Shown here: positions 25,154 through 35,874 of the stretch, in pieces
Layout of the letters: each line of letters opens with the position of its first letter
How positions within the stretch are numbered: position 1 is the stretch's first letter
Source of the DNA: Gemmatimonadaceae bacterium
GTDB taxonomy: Bacteria > Gemmatimonadota > Gemmatimonadetes > Gemmatimonadales > Gemmatimonadaceae
Direction: 5' to 3'
DNA: 64,000 bases
Assembly: GCA_036504815.1 (NCBI GenBank)
Contig: DASXUN010000030.1
Span: 62,001 to 126,000, forward strand
Program-made: the position numbers and the translations under genes
The notes under the pieces: model-generated
What the model was told of the DNA's origin: nothing
What the model saw: only the letters and a program-made list of their open reading frames with translations
Database searches by the model: none

Positions 25154-26665
25154 ATGGCCCAGCGCATTCGCACCCGGTTCATCGTCGTCGGCTCCGGTGT
25201 GGCCGGACTGCACACGGCGTGGCGGGCCTCCGCGCACGGCGAAGTCTATGTCCTGACCAAGCGGACGCTGTTCGATTCCGCGACGGCCTATGCGCAGGGC
25301 GGGATTGCGGCCGCGCTGGGGGCAGGTGACTCGCCCGATCTGCACCGCAAGGATACGTTGGCGGCCGGGGCGGCGCTCTGCGACTCCGCCGCGGTCGAGG
25401 TGCTCACATCAGAGGGGCCAGCCCGGGTCAAGGAACTGGCCAGCGCCGGGGCGCGCTTTGACACGGACCTCCGTGGCCGGCTCTCGCTCGGCAAGGAAGC
25501 GGCGCATTCGCGGCATCGCATCGTGCACGCGCATGGCGACCAGACCGGGGCCGAGGTGGCGCGCACCCTCATTCAGCGCGTGAGCGAGACGCCGAACATC
25601 CACGTGCTCGAGAGCGCCCGCGTGCTGGACCTCATCGTGCATGCCGACCGCTGCTGCGGCGTGCGCGCCAGCGTGATGGGGAAGGCGGTGGAGATCATCG
25701 CCGATGCCACCGTGCTCGCCGCTGGAGGCTGTGGACAGCTCTTCCGGTACACGACCAATCCCGTAGTCGCCACCGGCGACGGGTACGCCATCGCGCATCG
25801 CGCGGGGGTGAAGCTCGCGGACATGGAGTTCGTGCAGTTCCATCCGACGGCGCTGGACACGCCGGAGAATCCGCTGCAGCTCGTTTCGGAAGCCGTGCGC
25901 GGCGAAGGGGCCGTGCTTGTCAACGATGGCGGCAGCCGCTTCATGGTCAAGATCCATCGCAGCGCCGAACTGGCCCCGCGCGACGTGGTGGCGCGCGCGA
26001 TCTTCCGCGAGCAGCAGGCGGGGCGGAGCGTCTTCCTCGACGCGCGGGCATTGAAGGGCAGCTTCGCCAAGCGCTTCCCCGGGATCTTCGCCCTGTGCGT
26101 GGCGCGCGGCATCGACCCGCGCCGCGAACGGATTCCCGTCACGCCGGCCGCGCACTACATGATGGGTGGCATCGTCACCGACCTGGCCGGCCGGTCGTCG
26201 CTCGACCGCCTGTACGCCTGCGGCGAAGTCTCCTGCACCGGGGTGCATGGCGCCAACCGGCTGGCGTCGAACTCGCTCCTCGAGGGGCTCGTCTTCGCGG
26301 AACGCGTCGCGCGCGACATGGGCACGCGGCCGCACCTGCCGCGCCTGCCGCGCAAGACCGAGTGGCGCGTCCCCGTGCTGCGCGATCGCGGCGCGGCCCA
26401 GGTGGCGGCCGACCTCGTCCGCATGCTGATGTGGGAGTACGCGGGGATCGACCGCACCGCCAAGGGGCTGCGCACCTGTGTCGAGCGCCTCGATGAACTC
26501 GTCGGCCGCCTGCCGGACGGCGCCACCGAGGAAGCGAACATGATCGAGACAGCGCAGGTGATCGCGATGGCGGCGCTATTGCGGCGCGAATCACGCGGTG
26601 GCCACTTCCGCCGCGACTTCCCGCGCCCGAAACACAAGTGGCGCGGCCGCCACATCGAGTTCTAG
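25154..26665 (+). CDS. nadB: L-aspartate oxidase
   Basis: First enzyme of de novo NAD synthesis: it oxidises L-aspartate to iminoaspartate with FAD. The 503-residue protein has the FAD-binding G-S-G-V-A-G-L near residue 12, A-Q-G-G-I-A-A near 50, the catalytic region with H-R-I-V-H-A-H-G-D, then Q-F-H-P-T-A-L and the G-G-I-V-T-D and N-R-L-A-S-N-S-L-L-E-G-L segments typical of the fumarate reductase-like fold. The start at ATG 25154 gives a normal N terminus; the frame is open further upstream but without family similarity. nadA and nadC lie a short way downstream, beyond one minus-strand gene. Confidence 0.96.
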   Translation: MAQRIRTRFIVVGSGVAGLHTAWRASAHGEVYVLTKRTLFDSATAYAQGGIAAALGAGDSPDLHRKDTLAAGAALCDSAAVEVLTSEGPARVKELASAGARFDTDLRGRLSLGKEAAHSRHRIVHAHGDQTGAEVARTLIQRVSETPNIHVLESARVLDLIVHADRCCGVRASVMGKAVEIIADATVLAAGGCGQLFRYTTNPVVATGDGYAIAHRAGVKLADMEFVQFHPTALDTPENPLQLVSEAVRGEGAVLVNDGGSRFMVKIHRSAELAPRDVVARAIFREQQAGRSVFLDARALKGSFAKRFPGIFALCVARGIDPRRERIPVTPAAHYMMGGIVTDLAGRSSLDRLYACGEVSCTGVHGANRLASNSLLEGLVFAERVARDMGTRPHLPRLPRKTEWRVPVLRDRGAAQVAADLVRMLMWEYAGIDRTAKGLRTCVERLDELVGRLPDGATEEANMIETAQVIAMAALLRRESRGGHFRRDFPRPKHKWRGRHIEF

Positions 26666-26678
26666 CGCTCGCGCCGTC

Positions 26679-27716
26679 TCAACGCGGCAGTTCGACGTCC
26701 CGCGAATCGGCGGCGCCGCGCGGCGCACTGCGGAAGACCTCGCTGCGGACTTCATTCACCCCGGGTGGCGTCGTGTCCGCGAGCAGCGCCGTCAGCGCCA
26801 GAACGAGCGCAATGAGCCCCGCCTGGAAGCGCATCGTGTGCACCAGCTGCGCACGCTCGCCGGTGCGCGCCTGACGCTCGGCGTGACGCCGATGGTACTC
26901 GTGAAAGGCGAACAGGATGGCGACGATCGCCACCTTGCCGGCCAGCAGGCGGCCATAGGGCGAGCCCTGAATGTCATCGAAGCCGGTGAGGTGCGTCGAG
27001 GAGCTGAACAAGCCGGTCAGCAGTACCGCGGTTCCCAACGGCCCCGACACGCGAAAATAGCGCTCGATCATCGCACCCAGCGGATCCGTCCACGGCGACG
27101 CGGTATGTGCCTGCAGGCGGCGCTCGGCCAGCACCAGGTAGAAGAACGAGCCCAGCCACCCGCCAACGACGACCGCATGCAGGCCGTCGAAGATCGGGGC
27201 GAGCGTCAGCGTCGAGAAGGCGTCGAAGGGATGTCCCTGCAAGCCGGCGCCGGCCGCCAGCACGGGGACGCTGAGCAGGACCAGCCACCATCCGATCGGC
27301 CGCCGCTTCCCCACCAGCAGGTAACCGGTCCAGGCGAGCACGCCCGCGACGATCGCGGCCGCGAATCCCACGCCCCACTCCGATCGCAGGATCAGCGCCG
27401 AGAGACGACTCCCCAGCGGAAAGCGGTCCGAGAGCAATGACGCCACGCCCATCGCCCGCGGAATCGTCAGCAGCAGGTACGCGGCGGCGCTCCACGTGCC
27501 CCAGCGCACGACCAAGGCGTCCATCTGCTCCTCGGTGGCGTTGCGCACCGGTCCAATCGGCAGCGCCGTGCGGCTCCAGATCAGGAAGTGAAACGCCGTC
27601 GCGCCCACCAGCAGCAGGATCGCCGTGAAGTACAGCAGGCCGATCACTTCGGAGCCGAGCAAGAGGAGAATCTGCACAGCTGGATGATCGCGGGTGAGCG
27701 CGCCTGCCGCCAGCAC
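26679..27716 (-). CDS. CopD family membrane protein (copy 2)
   Basis: A 345-residue protein with about nine membrane helices and a CopD-like C-terminal half: H-A-V-V-V-G-G-W-L-G-S near residue 190 and L-L-A-G-K-V-A-I-V-A-I-L-F-A-F-H-E-Y-H near 275. It ends with a helix and a short acidic/basic tail. GTG 27716 is chosen since GAGG lies five bases upstream. The next in-frame ATG, at 27761, would overlap the nadA start on the other strand. It sits between nadB and nadA and runs against both. Confidence 0.75.
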   Translation of the reverse strand: MLAAGALTRDHPAVQILLLLGSEVIGLLYFTAILLLVGATAFHFLIWSRTALPIGPVRNATEEQMDALVVRWGTWSAAAYLLLTIPRAMGVASLLSDRFPLGSRLSALILRSEWGVGFAAAIVAGVLAWTGYLLVGKRRPIGWWLVLLSVPVLAAGAGLQGHPFDAFSTLTLAPIFDGLHAVVVGGWLGSFFYLVLAERRLQAHTASPWTDPLGAMIERYFRVSGPLGTAVLLTGLFSSSTHLTGFDDIQGSPYGRLLAGKVAIVAILFAFHEYHRRHAERQARTGERAQLVHTMRFQAGLIALVLALTALLADTTPPGVNEVRSEVFRSAPRGAADSRDVELPR

Positions 27717-27746
27717 CCCCGCCTCGCCGCATGGCAGGCGCTCGGC

Positions 27747-27752
27747 TAGCTT
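27747..27752 (+). promoter_or_regulatory. Candidate -10 box for nadA
   Basis: TAGCTT ends seven bases before the nadA ATG with no ribosome site between, a spacing seen before several genes of this window. Confidence 0.35.
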
Positions 27753-27759
27753 ACGCCAC

Positions 27760-28776
27760 ATGTCGATCGACCAGCCCGAAGCGGCCGCCACGGCCGCGCT
27801 CGTCGAGGAGATCCGCGCGCTGTCGCGGGAACGCCGTGCCGTGATCCTGGCGCACAACTACGAGCGTCCGGAAGTGCAGGATGCCGCGGACTTCGTGGGC
27901 GACTCGCTGGGCCTGTCACGCGAGGCGGCCCGCACCGACGCGGACGTCATCGTCTTCTGCGGCGTGCACTTCATGGCCGAAACGGCGGCCATCCTCTCGC
28001 CGGCCAAGACGGTGCTGTTGCCCGACCTGGCGGCCGGCTGCTCGCTGGCGTCGACCATCGACGCGGCGCAGCTCCGCCAGTGGAAGAGCGAGCACCCCGG
28101 CGCCATCGTGGTGTCGTACGTCAACACGACGGCCGAAGTGAAGGCGGAGACCGACTACTGCTGCACGTCGGGAAACGCGGTGGAAGTGATCAACGCCATT
28201 CCCGCCGACCGCGAGATCCTGTTTCTCCCCGACATGTTTCTTGGCGCGCACGTGCGCCGCGTGACCGGGCGCGCCAACATCCACGTCTGGATGGGGGAAT
28301 GCCACGTGCACGCGGGCATCGATCCGGAGAACATCCGGCTGCAGCGGGCGCTTCACCCCGGGGCCGAGTTCCTCATTCACCCGGAGTGCGGCTGCGCCAC
28401 CAGCGTGGTGGAGGCGGTGTCGGCGGGCGATGTGGATCCGCGTGGCGTGCACATCCTGTCCACCGAGGGAATGATCAAGCGCCCCGGGGACAGTCCGTCC
28501 GACACCTTCATCGTGGCGACGGAGGTGGGGATCCTTCACCGCCTTCGGCGCGCCTATCCCGGCAAGCAGTTCTTCGCCGCGAACGAGCGGGCCTCCTGTG
28601 CCTACATGAAGGTGACCACGCTCCCCAAGGTGCGTGATGCGCTGCGGCACCTGCAGCATCGCATCGTGGTGCCCGAGGACGTGGCCAGCCGCGCGCGGCT
28701 GGCGATCGAGCGCATGGTCGCCATTGGCGCCGGGGCGCCGACCCCCGCGTCGGAAGGCGTGGACCCGGGCGAATGA
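27760..28776 (+). CDS. nadA: Quinolinate synthase
   Basis: Second step of NAD synthesis: condenses iminoaspartate with dihydroxyacetone phosphate to quinolinate using a [4Fe-4S] cluster. The 338-residue protein has the H-N-Y-x-x-P-E-V-Q-D start, F-C-G-V-x-F-M-A-E near residue 67, and the cluster cysteines: Cys134/Cys135 in Y-C-C-T-S-G-N, Cys210 and Cys212 in E-C-G-C, and Cys280 in S-C-A-Y-M-K. The three conserved positions needed for the cluster are therefore present. The stop overlaps nadC by four bases (ATGA). Confidence 0.96.
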   Translation: MSIDQPEAAATAALVEEIRALSRERRAVILAHNYERPEVQDAADFVGDSLGLSREAARTDADVIVFCGVHFMAETAAILSPAKTVLLPDLAAGCSLASTIDAAQLRQWKSEHPGAIVVSYVNTTAEVKAETDYCCTSGNAVEVINAIPADREILFLPDMFLGAHVRRVTGRANIHVWMGECHVHAGIDPENIRLQRALHPGAEFLIHPECGCATSVVEAVSAGDVDPRGVHILSTEGMIKRPGDSPSDTFIVATEVGILHRLRRAYPGKQFFAANERASCAYMKVTTLPKVRDALRHLQHRIVVPEDVASRARLAIERMVAIGAGAPTPASEGVDPGE

Positions 28777-29687
28777 CACCGGATCGGGTTCCTCCGCGGC
28801 GAATCACCGCCATGGATGCGCCCGCGTTTGCGGCGGGCGAGCCCGACTTTCCGCTCACCGAGGCGCAGACGGCACGCCTCGTGAAAAGTGTGCTCGACGA
28901 GGACCAGGCCGGCAACGACATCACCACGCTGGCCACGGTCATCCCGACGCGCCGCGCGCGCGCCGCGCTCGTGGCGCGGGAAGCAGGATCCCTGTGCGGC
29001 ATCCCGCTCGCGCTCGCCGCGTTCTGTCAGTGCGACGACAAGGTGGAGATTCGGGTGGACGTCGAGGACGGACAGCGCGTGGCGCCGGGCACGACAGTGC
29101 TCTTCCTCAACGGCCGGGCGCGCGGCCTGCTGGCCGCCGAGCGCAGCGCGCTCAACTTCCTGCAGCGGCTGTCAGGCGTCGCCACGCTCACCGCGCGCTT
29201 CGTGGACGCCGTACGCGGGACGCGCGCCCGCATCGTGGACACGCGCAAGACGACGCCGGGCTGGCGCCGGCTCGAGAAGTACGCAGTGCGCTGCGGCGGC
29301 GGCGCCAACCACCGCGAGACGCTGGCCGATGCCGTGCTGGTCAAGGACAACCACCTGGCCGCGCTCGACGGCGACGTGGCGATGGCGGTGCGCCGTTCGC
29401 GCGAGCAGGCACCGCCGGGGACGTTCGTGCAGATCGAGTGCGACGACCTCGCGCAGGTGCGCGCGGCGGTCGCCGCCGGCGCCGACGGGGTGCTGCTCGA
29501 CAACATGAACGTGGCCATGCTGCGCGAGGCCGTGGCCATCGCCGGGGGACGCGTCCTGACCGAGGCGTCGGGCGGCGTGACGCTCGACACCGTGCGCGCG
29601 ATCGCCGAGTCGGGCGTCGATCGCATCTCGGTGGGGGCGCTCACCCACTCCGCGCCCGCCCTGAACCTCGCGCTCGATTTCGAGTGA
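28773..29687 (+). CDS. nadC: Nicotinate-nucleotide pyrophosphorylase (quinolinate phosphoribosyltransferase)
   Basis: Third step: converts quinolinate and PRPP to nicotinate mononucleotide and carbon dioxide. The 304-residue product has the family segments D-x-x-G-N-D-I-T-T near residue 50, E-R-S-A-L-N-F-L-Q-R-L-S-G-V-A-T near 115, D-T-R-K-T-T-P-G-x-R near 155, G-G-G-x-N-H-R near 175 and K-D-N-H near 190. The first 13 residues may not be part of the protein, since ATG 28812 also fits; the ATGA overlap with nadA supports the longer form. The zinc-ribbon gene overlaps its stop. Confidence 0.96.
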   Translation: MTPDRVPPRRITAMDAPAFAAGEPDFPLTEAQTARLVKSVLDEDQAGNDITTLATVIPTRRARAALVAREAGSLCGIPLALAAFCQCDDKVEIRVDVEDGQRVAPGTTVLFLNGRARGLLAAERSALNFLQRLSGVATLTARFVDAVRGTRARIVDTRKTTPGWRRLEKYAVRCGGGANHRETLADAVLVKDNHLAALDGDVAMAVRRSREQAPPGTFVQIECDDLAQVRAAVAAGADGVLLDNMNVAMLREAVAIAGGRVLTEASGGVTLDTVRAIAESGVDRISVGALTHSAPALNLALDFE

Positions 29688-29866
29688 CCAGCGAGCGACG
29701 CCCGCCGCCCGCCACGCCGCCCGATACACCGCCGCGCGCGGCACGCACGTCGCGCGCCGAAGACCTGCCGTGCGACTATTGCGGCGGCGGGCCGCTCCGC
29801 TGGCGCAAGTGCAAGCTGATCTGCGACCAGTGCCGGCAGATCAACAAGTCGTGCGCCGACCTGTAG
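29684..29866 (+). CDS. 60-residue zinc-ribbon protein coupled to nadC
   Basis: A small protein starting with GTG 29684, which overlaps the nadC stop in a GTGA junction. The first 25 residues are Pro/Arg-rich and unstructured; the rest has a likely zinc site from C-D-Y-C, then Cys43, Cys47 and Cys50 (spacing C-x2-C-x9-C-x3-C-x2-C) with a further Cys near the end. The end lies three bases from the end of the convergent gene. No function can be assigned, but the junction and the Cys pattern make it a likely real gene. Confidence 0.7.
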   Translation: MTSERRPPPATPPDTPPRAARTSRAEDLPCDYCGGGPLRWRKCKLICDQCRQINKSCADL

Positions 29867-29869
29867 CCG

Positions 29870-31903
<2,034 letters not shown>

Positions 31904-31949
31904 GGCGTCGGGGGCAAAGGGGCGTGCGGGACGGTAGATTCTGAACCTA

Positions 31950-31979
31950 ATGCGTTTCGTCCGCGCCTTCGTTCCATGA
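31950..31979 (+). CDS. Candidate nine-residue leader peptide before GT39 gene
   Basis: An ATG at 31950 opens a short frame of nine codons (Met-Arg-Phe-Val-Arg-Ala-Phe-Val-Pro) whose TGA overlaps the ATG of the glycosyltransferase gene as ATGA. A TAGATT box ends nine bases before it, the same layout as sucA. This may be a leaderless peptide that couples translation of the next gene. It is very short, so chance is possible. Confidence 0.35.
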   Translation: MRFVRAFVP

Positions 31980-33574
31980 CCGTCTCCTCTCCGGCACATC
32001 GGGCGGCCACCGCCGAGTGGACGCGCGCCCTGCAGCTGCTCGCGGCCGGCACGGTGCTGCGCCTGCTGATGGCCGCGCTCGTCCCGCTCACCAACGACGA
32101 GGCGTACTACTGGGAATGGAGCCGCCGCCTGGCGGCGGGTTACTTCGATCATCCGCCGGCCATCGCCTGGCTTGTCGCCCTCGGCGGCGACTCGCCGTTG
32201 GGCGTGCGCGTCGGTTCCGTGCTGGCCGGCACGCTGGCCGGCCTCGCCGTGCTTCGTACGGCCCGGCGGCTGGGCGGAGATGCGGCCGCCCTGTGGGCAT
32301 CGCTCATCTTCGCCTGTTTGCCGCTTGCCGCGGCCGGCTATGTGCTCGCGACGCCGGACGCCCCGCTCTTCTGTGCGCTGGCCTGGACGCTGCATGCCGT
32401 AGTCGAAGCGCTGGAGGCGCCGGCGGCATCGCGCGCGGCGCTGCGCTGGTGGAGCGTCGCGGGCGTCGCCATCGGCGTGGCGATGCTCTCCAAGTACACG
32501 GCGGTGCTGGTGCCGGCGGCCATCGCGCTGTCGTGCGCGCTCTACGCGCCGCTGCGGGCGCGCTTTCGTGAGCCAGGGCCATACGTTGCGGTGGCGATTG
32601 CCTCTGTGGTGCTCGCGCCGAACCTGTGGTGGAATGCCACGCATGAGTGGACTTCGTTCGCCTTCCAGTTCGGGCATGGCCTCGGCGCGCCCAAGGCGAC
32701 AGGCCTCGGCGCGGTGGTGACCCGTGAGCTCAACCTGATTGGCGGTCAGGCCGGCCTCACATCACCCATCCTGTTCGTGCTGCTGGTCGGCGCCGTCTGG
32801 CGCGCCGTGCGGCAGCGCGACGATGCGGTGCTTCGCCTGCTGGCGTCGGTCAGCGTCTTCGTGCTTCTGTTCTTCGCCTGGAGCGCGACGCGAAAGAACG
32901 TGGAGGCCAACTGGCCCGCCTCGGCGTGGCTCCCCGCGATCATCCTCGTGGCGCTCGAGGCGGCCCATGGAGTGCGCCGGGGATGGCTGCGCGGCGGGCT
33001 CTGGCTGGGTGCGGCGCTCGTGGTGCTCGTCTATGTCGATGCCGCCACGTTGCTCGCGCCACGCCTCGGCCTGCGTCCGGGACGCGACCCCATAAGTCAG
33101 GCGTACGGATGGGACGCCGTCGCCGGCGGCGTTGGCGAAGCGGTGCGCATCGCGCAGTCGGCGCGACGGGGAGAGCCCATGCCGCGGCACGTCTGGGTGG
33201 CGGCCGATCGCTACCAGCAGGCGGCCCAGCTCGCATGGGGCCTGCGCCAGTCAGGTCGCGACTCCATCGGCGTCTTCTCCACCAATCTCGCCGGCCGCGC
33301 CAACCAGTACGATCTCTGGTGGGGCTTCCGCGAACGCGCGAGCCCCGGCGACGCGCTCGTGCTCGTGCTGGATGAGGCTGCCCCGGAAGCGGCGGCCGCG
33401 GAACCCGCCCCCATCGTGGCGCTCGCGCCATATTTTTCACGTGTCGATCAAGGCCCCCCCGTGGTGCGATCCGCCCACGGTCTACTGCTCGGGCGCCAGC
33501 GCGCCTGGTTGCTCCGCGACTGGCGCGGCGGCTGGCCCGGGCATTCAACGCCGTCCATACCGGAGTCCCGATGA
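31976..33574 (+). CDS. GT39/ArnT-type lipid-linked glycosyltransferase
   Basis: A 532-residue integral membrane glycosyltransferase of the PMT/ArnT class, which moves a sugar from a polyprenyl phosphate carrier to a periplasmic acceptor. The first loop has the acidic N-D-E-A-Y-Y-W-E-W motif near residue 40 and Y-F-D-H-P-P near 60, both typical of this group. About 11 membrane helices are followed by a soluble C-terminal domain of about 150 residues. The start overlaps a short upstream frame, and the stop overlaps the next gene (ATGA). The acceptor is not known; a surface lipid or protein is most likely. Confidence 0.88.
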   Translation: MTVSSPAHRAATAEWTRALQLLAAGTVLRLLMAALVPLTNDEAYYWEWSRRLAAGYFDHPPAIAWLVALGGDSPLGVRVGSVLAGTLAGLAVLRTARRLGGDAAALWASLIFACLPLAAAGYVLATPDAPLFCALAWTLHAVVEALEAPAASRAALRWWSVAGVAIGVAMLSKYTAVLVPAAIALSCALYAPLRARFREPGPYVAVAIASVVLAPNLWWNATHEWTSFAFQFGHGLGAPKATGLGAVVTRELNLIGGQAGLTSPILFVLLVGAVWRAVRQRDDAVLRLLASVSVFVLLFFAWSATRKNVEANWPASAWLPAIILVALEAAHGVRRGWLRGGLWLGAALVVLVYVDAATLLAPRLGLRPGRDPISQAYGWDAVAGGVGEAVRIAQSARRGEPMPRHVWVAADRYQQAAQLAWGLRQSGRDSIGVFSTNLAGRANQYDLWWGFRERASPGDALVLVLDEAAPEAAAAEPAPIVALAPYFSRVDQGPPVVRSAHGLLLGRQRAWLLRDWRGGWPGHSTPSIPESR

Positions 33575-34950
33575 CCATCGCGGCCGACCTTGAAGGACGC
33601 TTCGCCGCACGCGAAGCGCAGCTCCTCGACGATCTCTTCGCCTTCCTTCGCATCCCGAGTGTCAGCGCGAAGGCCGAGCACAACGCCGATACCCAGCGCG
33701 CCGCCGCCTGGGTGCACGGACGCTTTGAGAAGATGGGATTCGCCGTCGAGACGTGCCCGACGCCCGGGCATCCCGTCGTGCTGGCCGAGTGGCGCAAGGC
33801 ACCCGCTGGCGCGCCCACGTTCCTGGTCTACGGCCACTACGACGTGCAGCCGGCCGAGCCGCTCAACCTGTGGACCTCGCCCGCCTTCGAGCCGACCGTT
33901 CGCGATGGCAAGCTGTTCGCCCGCGGCAGCGTGGACGACAAGGGGCAGCTGTTCGCGCATATCGCGGCGCTCGAGACGATGCTGGAGGTTCGCGGCAAGC
34001 TGCCGGTCAATGTGATCGTCATCGCCGAGGGGGAGGAGGAGGTCGGCAGCGAGAACCTCGCGCCGTTCATCGAGAAGAACAAGAAACGGCTCGCCTGCGA
34101 CGGCGTGGTGATCTCCGATTCATCCATGTTCGCCCCCGGCATCCCCAGCATCCTCAGCTCGCTCCGCGGACTCGCGTACTTCGAGATCAACGTGCGCGGC
34201 CCGGCGCAGGACCTGCACTCGGGCTCGTACGGCGGTGCCGTGGTGAACCCGGCCATGGCGCTCGCCCGCATCCTCGCGACGATGCACGACGCCAACGGAA
34301 AGATCATGATCGACGGCTTCTACGACGACGTGCTCCCGTTCCCGCCCGACGTCATCGCCGGCATGCGCAAGCTGCCGTTCGACGAGGAGCATTTCCGCCA
34401 GGAAGTCGGCGCGCCGTCCCTCGGCGGCGAACCGCAGTTCACCGTGCTCGAGAAGCTCTGGACGCGCCCGACCTGCGAGGTGAACGGCCTGCTCAGCGGT
34501 TACACCGGCGAGGGCGCCAAGACGGTGCTCCCCGGCGTGAGCATGGCCAAGGTCAGCTGCCGCCTGGTGCCGAAGCAGGATCCCGCCAAGATCGAAGCGT
34601 TGATGAAGGCGCACGTCGCCAAGGTCGCGCCCAAGGGAGTGACCGCCACGGTCACGCACCTGCACGGCGGCAAGCCATGGCGCGCCGACCTCGAGGGATC
34701 GCTGTTCGACGCCGCCAAGAAGGCGCTGTCGGCGGCGTTTGGTCGCGAACCGGTGGTGACCGGCGAGGGCGGCTCCATTCCCGTGGTCGGTGATTTCGAG
34801 CGCATCCTCGGCGTCCCGGTGCTGCTGATGGGCTTCGGTCTGCCGGGCGAGAACGCCCACGCGCCCGATGAGTGGATGAGCGTGGAGAACTTCAACAAGG
34901 GCATGCGCGCCATCGCGGCGCTGTTCGAGGAGCTAGGCAGCGGCACGTGA
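33571..34950 (+). CDS. M20 family dipeptidase/metallopeptidase
   Basis: A 459-residue cytoplasmic metallopeptidase. Metal ligands are visible: His and Asp in Y-G-H-Y-D-V-Q-P near residue 90, Asp in S-V-D-D-K-G near 122, Glu pair in G-E-E-E-V-G-S near 155 and Asp in I-S-D near 188, and a late His in E-N-A-H-A-P near residue 430. The pattern, with D-L-H-S-G-x-Y-G-G and the long lid domain, fits the dipeptidase group (carnosinase/DUG1-like). The ATG overlaps the GT39 stop, and the stop overlaps the FkbM gene in GTGA. Confidence 0.93.
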   Translation: MTIAADLEGRFAAREAQLLDDLFAFLRIPSVSAKAEHNADTQRAAAWVHGRFEKMGFAVETCPTPGHPVVLAEWRKAPAGAPTFLVYGHYDVQPAEPLNLWTSPAFEPTVRDGKLFARGSVDDKGQLFAHIAALETMLEVRGKLPVNVIVIAEGEEEVGSENLAPFIEKNKKRLACDGVVISDSSMFAPGIPSILSSLRGLAYFEINVRGPAQDLHSGSYGGAVVNPAMALARILATMHDANGKIMIDGFYDDVLPFPPDVIAGMRKLPFDEEHFRQEVGAPSLGGEPQFTVLEKLWTRPTCEVNGLLSGYTGEGAKTVLPGVSMAKVSCRLVPKQDPAKIEALMKAHVAKVAPKGVTATVTHLHGGKPWRADLEGSLFDAAKKALSAAFGREPVVTGEGGSIPVVGDFERILGVPVLLMGFGLPGENAHAPDEWMSVENFNKGMRAIAALFEELGSGT

Positions 34951-35819
34951 GCGCCGCGCTCGGGACGCTCGCGTTTGATGCCGTTGCGAGGCTAAGCCGG
35001 ACGCTCCCGCATTTTCGCGGCAAGTGGCAGGTGGCGGATGTACTCCGTCGCCTGCTGCTTCCGCTTCGAGCGCCGGCGGACGGCCTCTGCCGCGTGCGCA
35101 TGAAGGACGGCAGCGTCATGACGTGGGACGTACGCGACGCGGCCGAGGGACGCGCGGTCTTCCTGGGGATCTGGGATGACGACCTGCGCAACGCCGTCTG
35201 CGCGCGGCTCGCGACCGGCGGCGTGACCCTTGATGTTGGGGCGAGCGTCGGCGCGTGGACCGTGCCACTGGCACGGCACGTCGGCGCGGAGGGCATGGTG
35301 TATGCCTTCGAACCGGTGCCAGCCAATCTCACGCGGCTCGAGCGCGCCGTGGCGGACAACGCCCTGGCCCGCGTTGTGATCGTGCCCTTCGCACTGGGCG
35401 ACGCGGAGCGGACCGTTGACATGTGGCTGCGTTCATCCGTCACCACCGCGTCCTCCGGCACCGCCGCGATCGTCGCGGCTGGCGCCGGCCAGATCTCCGT
35501 GACGATGCGGCCGCTCGATGGCTGGATTGAGACGGCGGCCCTGCCACGCCTCGACTTCATCAAGCTTGATGTCGAAGGGTCGGAGCTCATGGTGCTCGCT
35601 GGCGCCGAGCGTGCCATTGCCAGGTTCCGGCCGGTCATTCTGGGGGAATTCGACGAATACTGGATGTCGCTGCATCAGCAATCGCGCGCCGACGCGCGCG
35701 CGTGGGCGGTATCACATGGCTACCGATTGTTGCGATGGGAGCGGCGCGCCCGGCGCTTCGTGCCGACCGAATCGCCATCCGGCGATGCCACGCTGATGGT
35801 GCCATCAGAGCGCGGCTAA
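34947..35819 (+). CDS. FkbM family methyltransferase
   Basis: A 290-residue SAM-dependent O-methyltransferase. Motif I is L-D-V-G-A-S-V-G-A-W-T near residue 95, followed by A-F-E-P-V-P-A-N near 118 and the diagnostic I-K-L-D-V-E-G-S-E near 208. FkbM members methylate hydroxyls of sugars or polyketides. The GTG start overlaps the dipeptidase stop. Ending with a clear terminator, it closes the operon that begins with the GT39 glycosyltransferase, so a surface sugar substrate is plausible. Confidence 0.9.
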   Translation: MSAALGTLAFDAVARLSRTLPHFRGKWQVADVLRRLLLPLRAPADGLCRVRMKDGSVMTWDVRDAAEGRAVFLGIWDDDLRNAVCARLATGGVTLDVGASVGAWTVPLARHVGAEGMVYAFEPVPANLTRLERAVADNALARVVIVPFALGDAERTVDMWLRSSVTTASSGTAAIVAAGAGQISVTMRPLDGWIETAALPRLDFIKLDVEGSELMVLAGAERAIARFRPVILGEFDEYWMSLHQQSRADARAWAVSHGYRLLRWERRARRFVPTESPSGDATLMVPSERG

Positions 35820-35824
35820 GCAGC

Positions 35825-35854
35825 GAGGGCCCGAGACAACAGTCTCGGACCCTC
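35825..35854. terminator. Terminator between FkbM gene and rho
   Basis: A 13-position stem (35825-35837 with 35842-35854, one C/A mismatch) around a four-base AACA loop lies between two convergent genes. It is likely to serve both strands; the T tract after it is short. Confidence 0.75.
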
Positions 35855-35874
35855 TTCGCCATGCGTCGACGCGA

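Noticed and set aside
31904-32677. N-terminal extension of the YyaL-type protein
   Set aside because: The extra 258 codons overlap the divergent GT39 gene and lack any similarity; the family start is at 31903.
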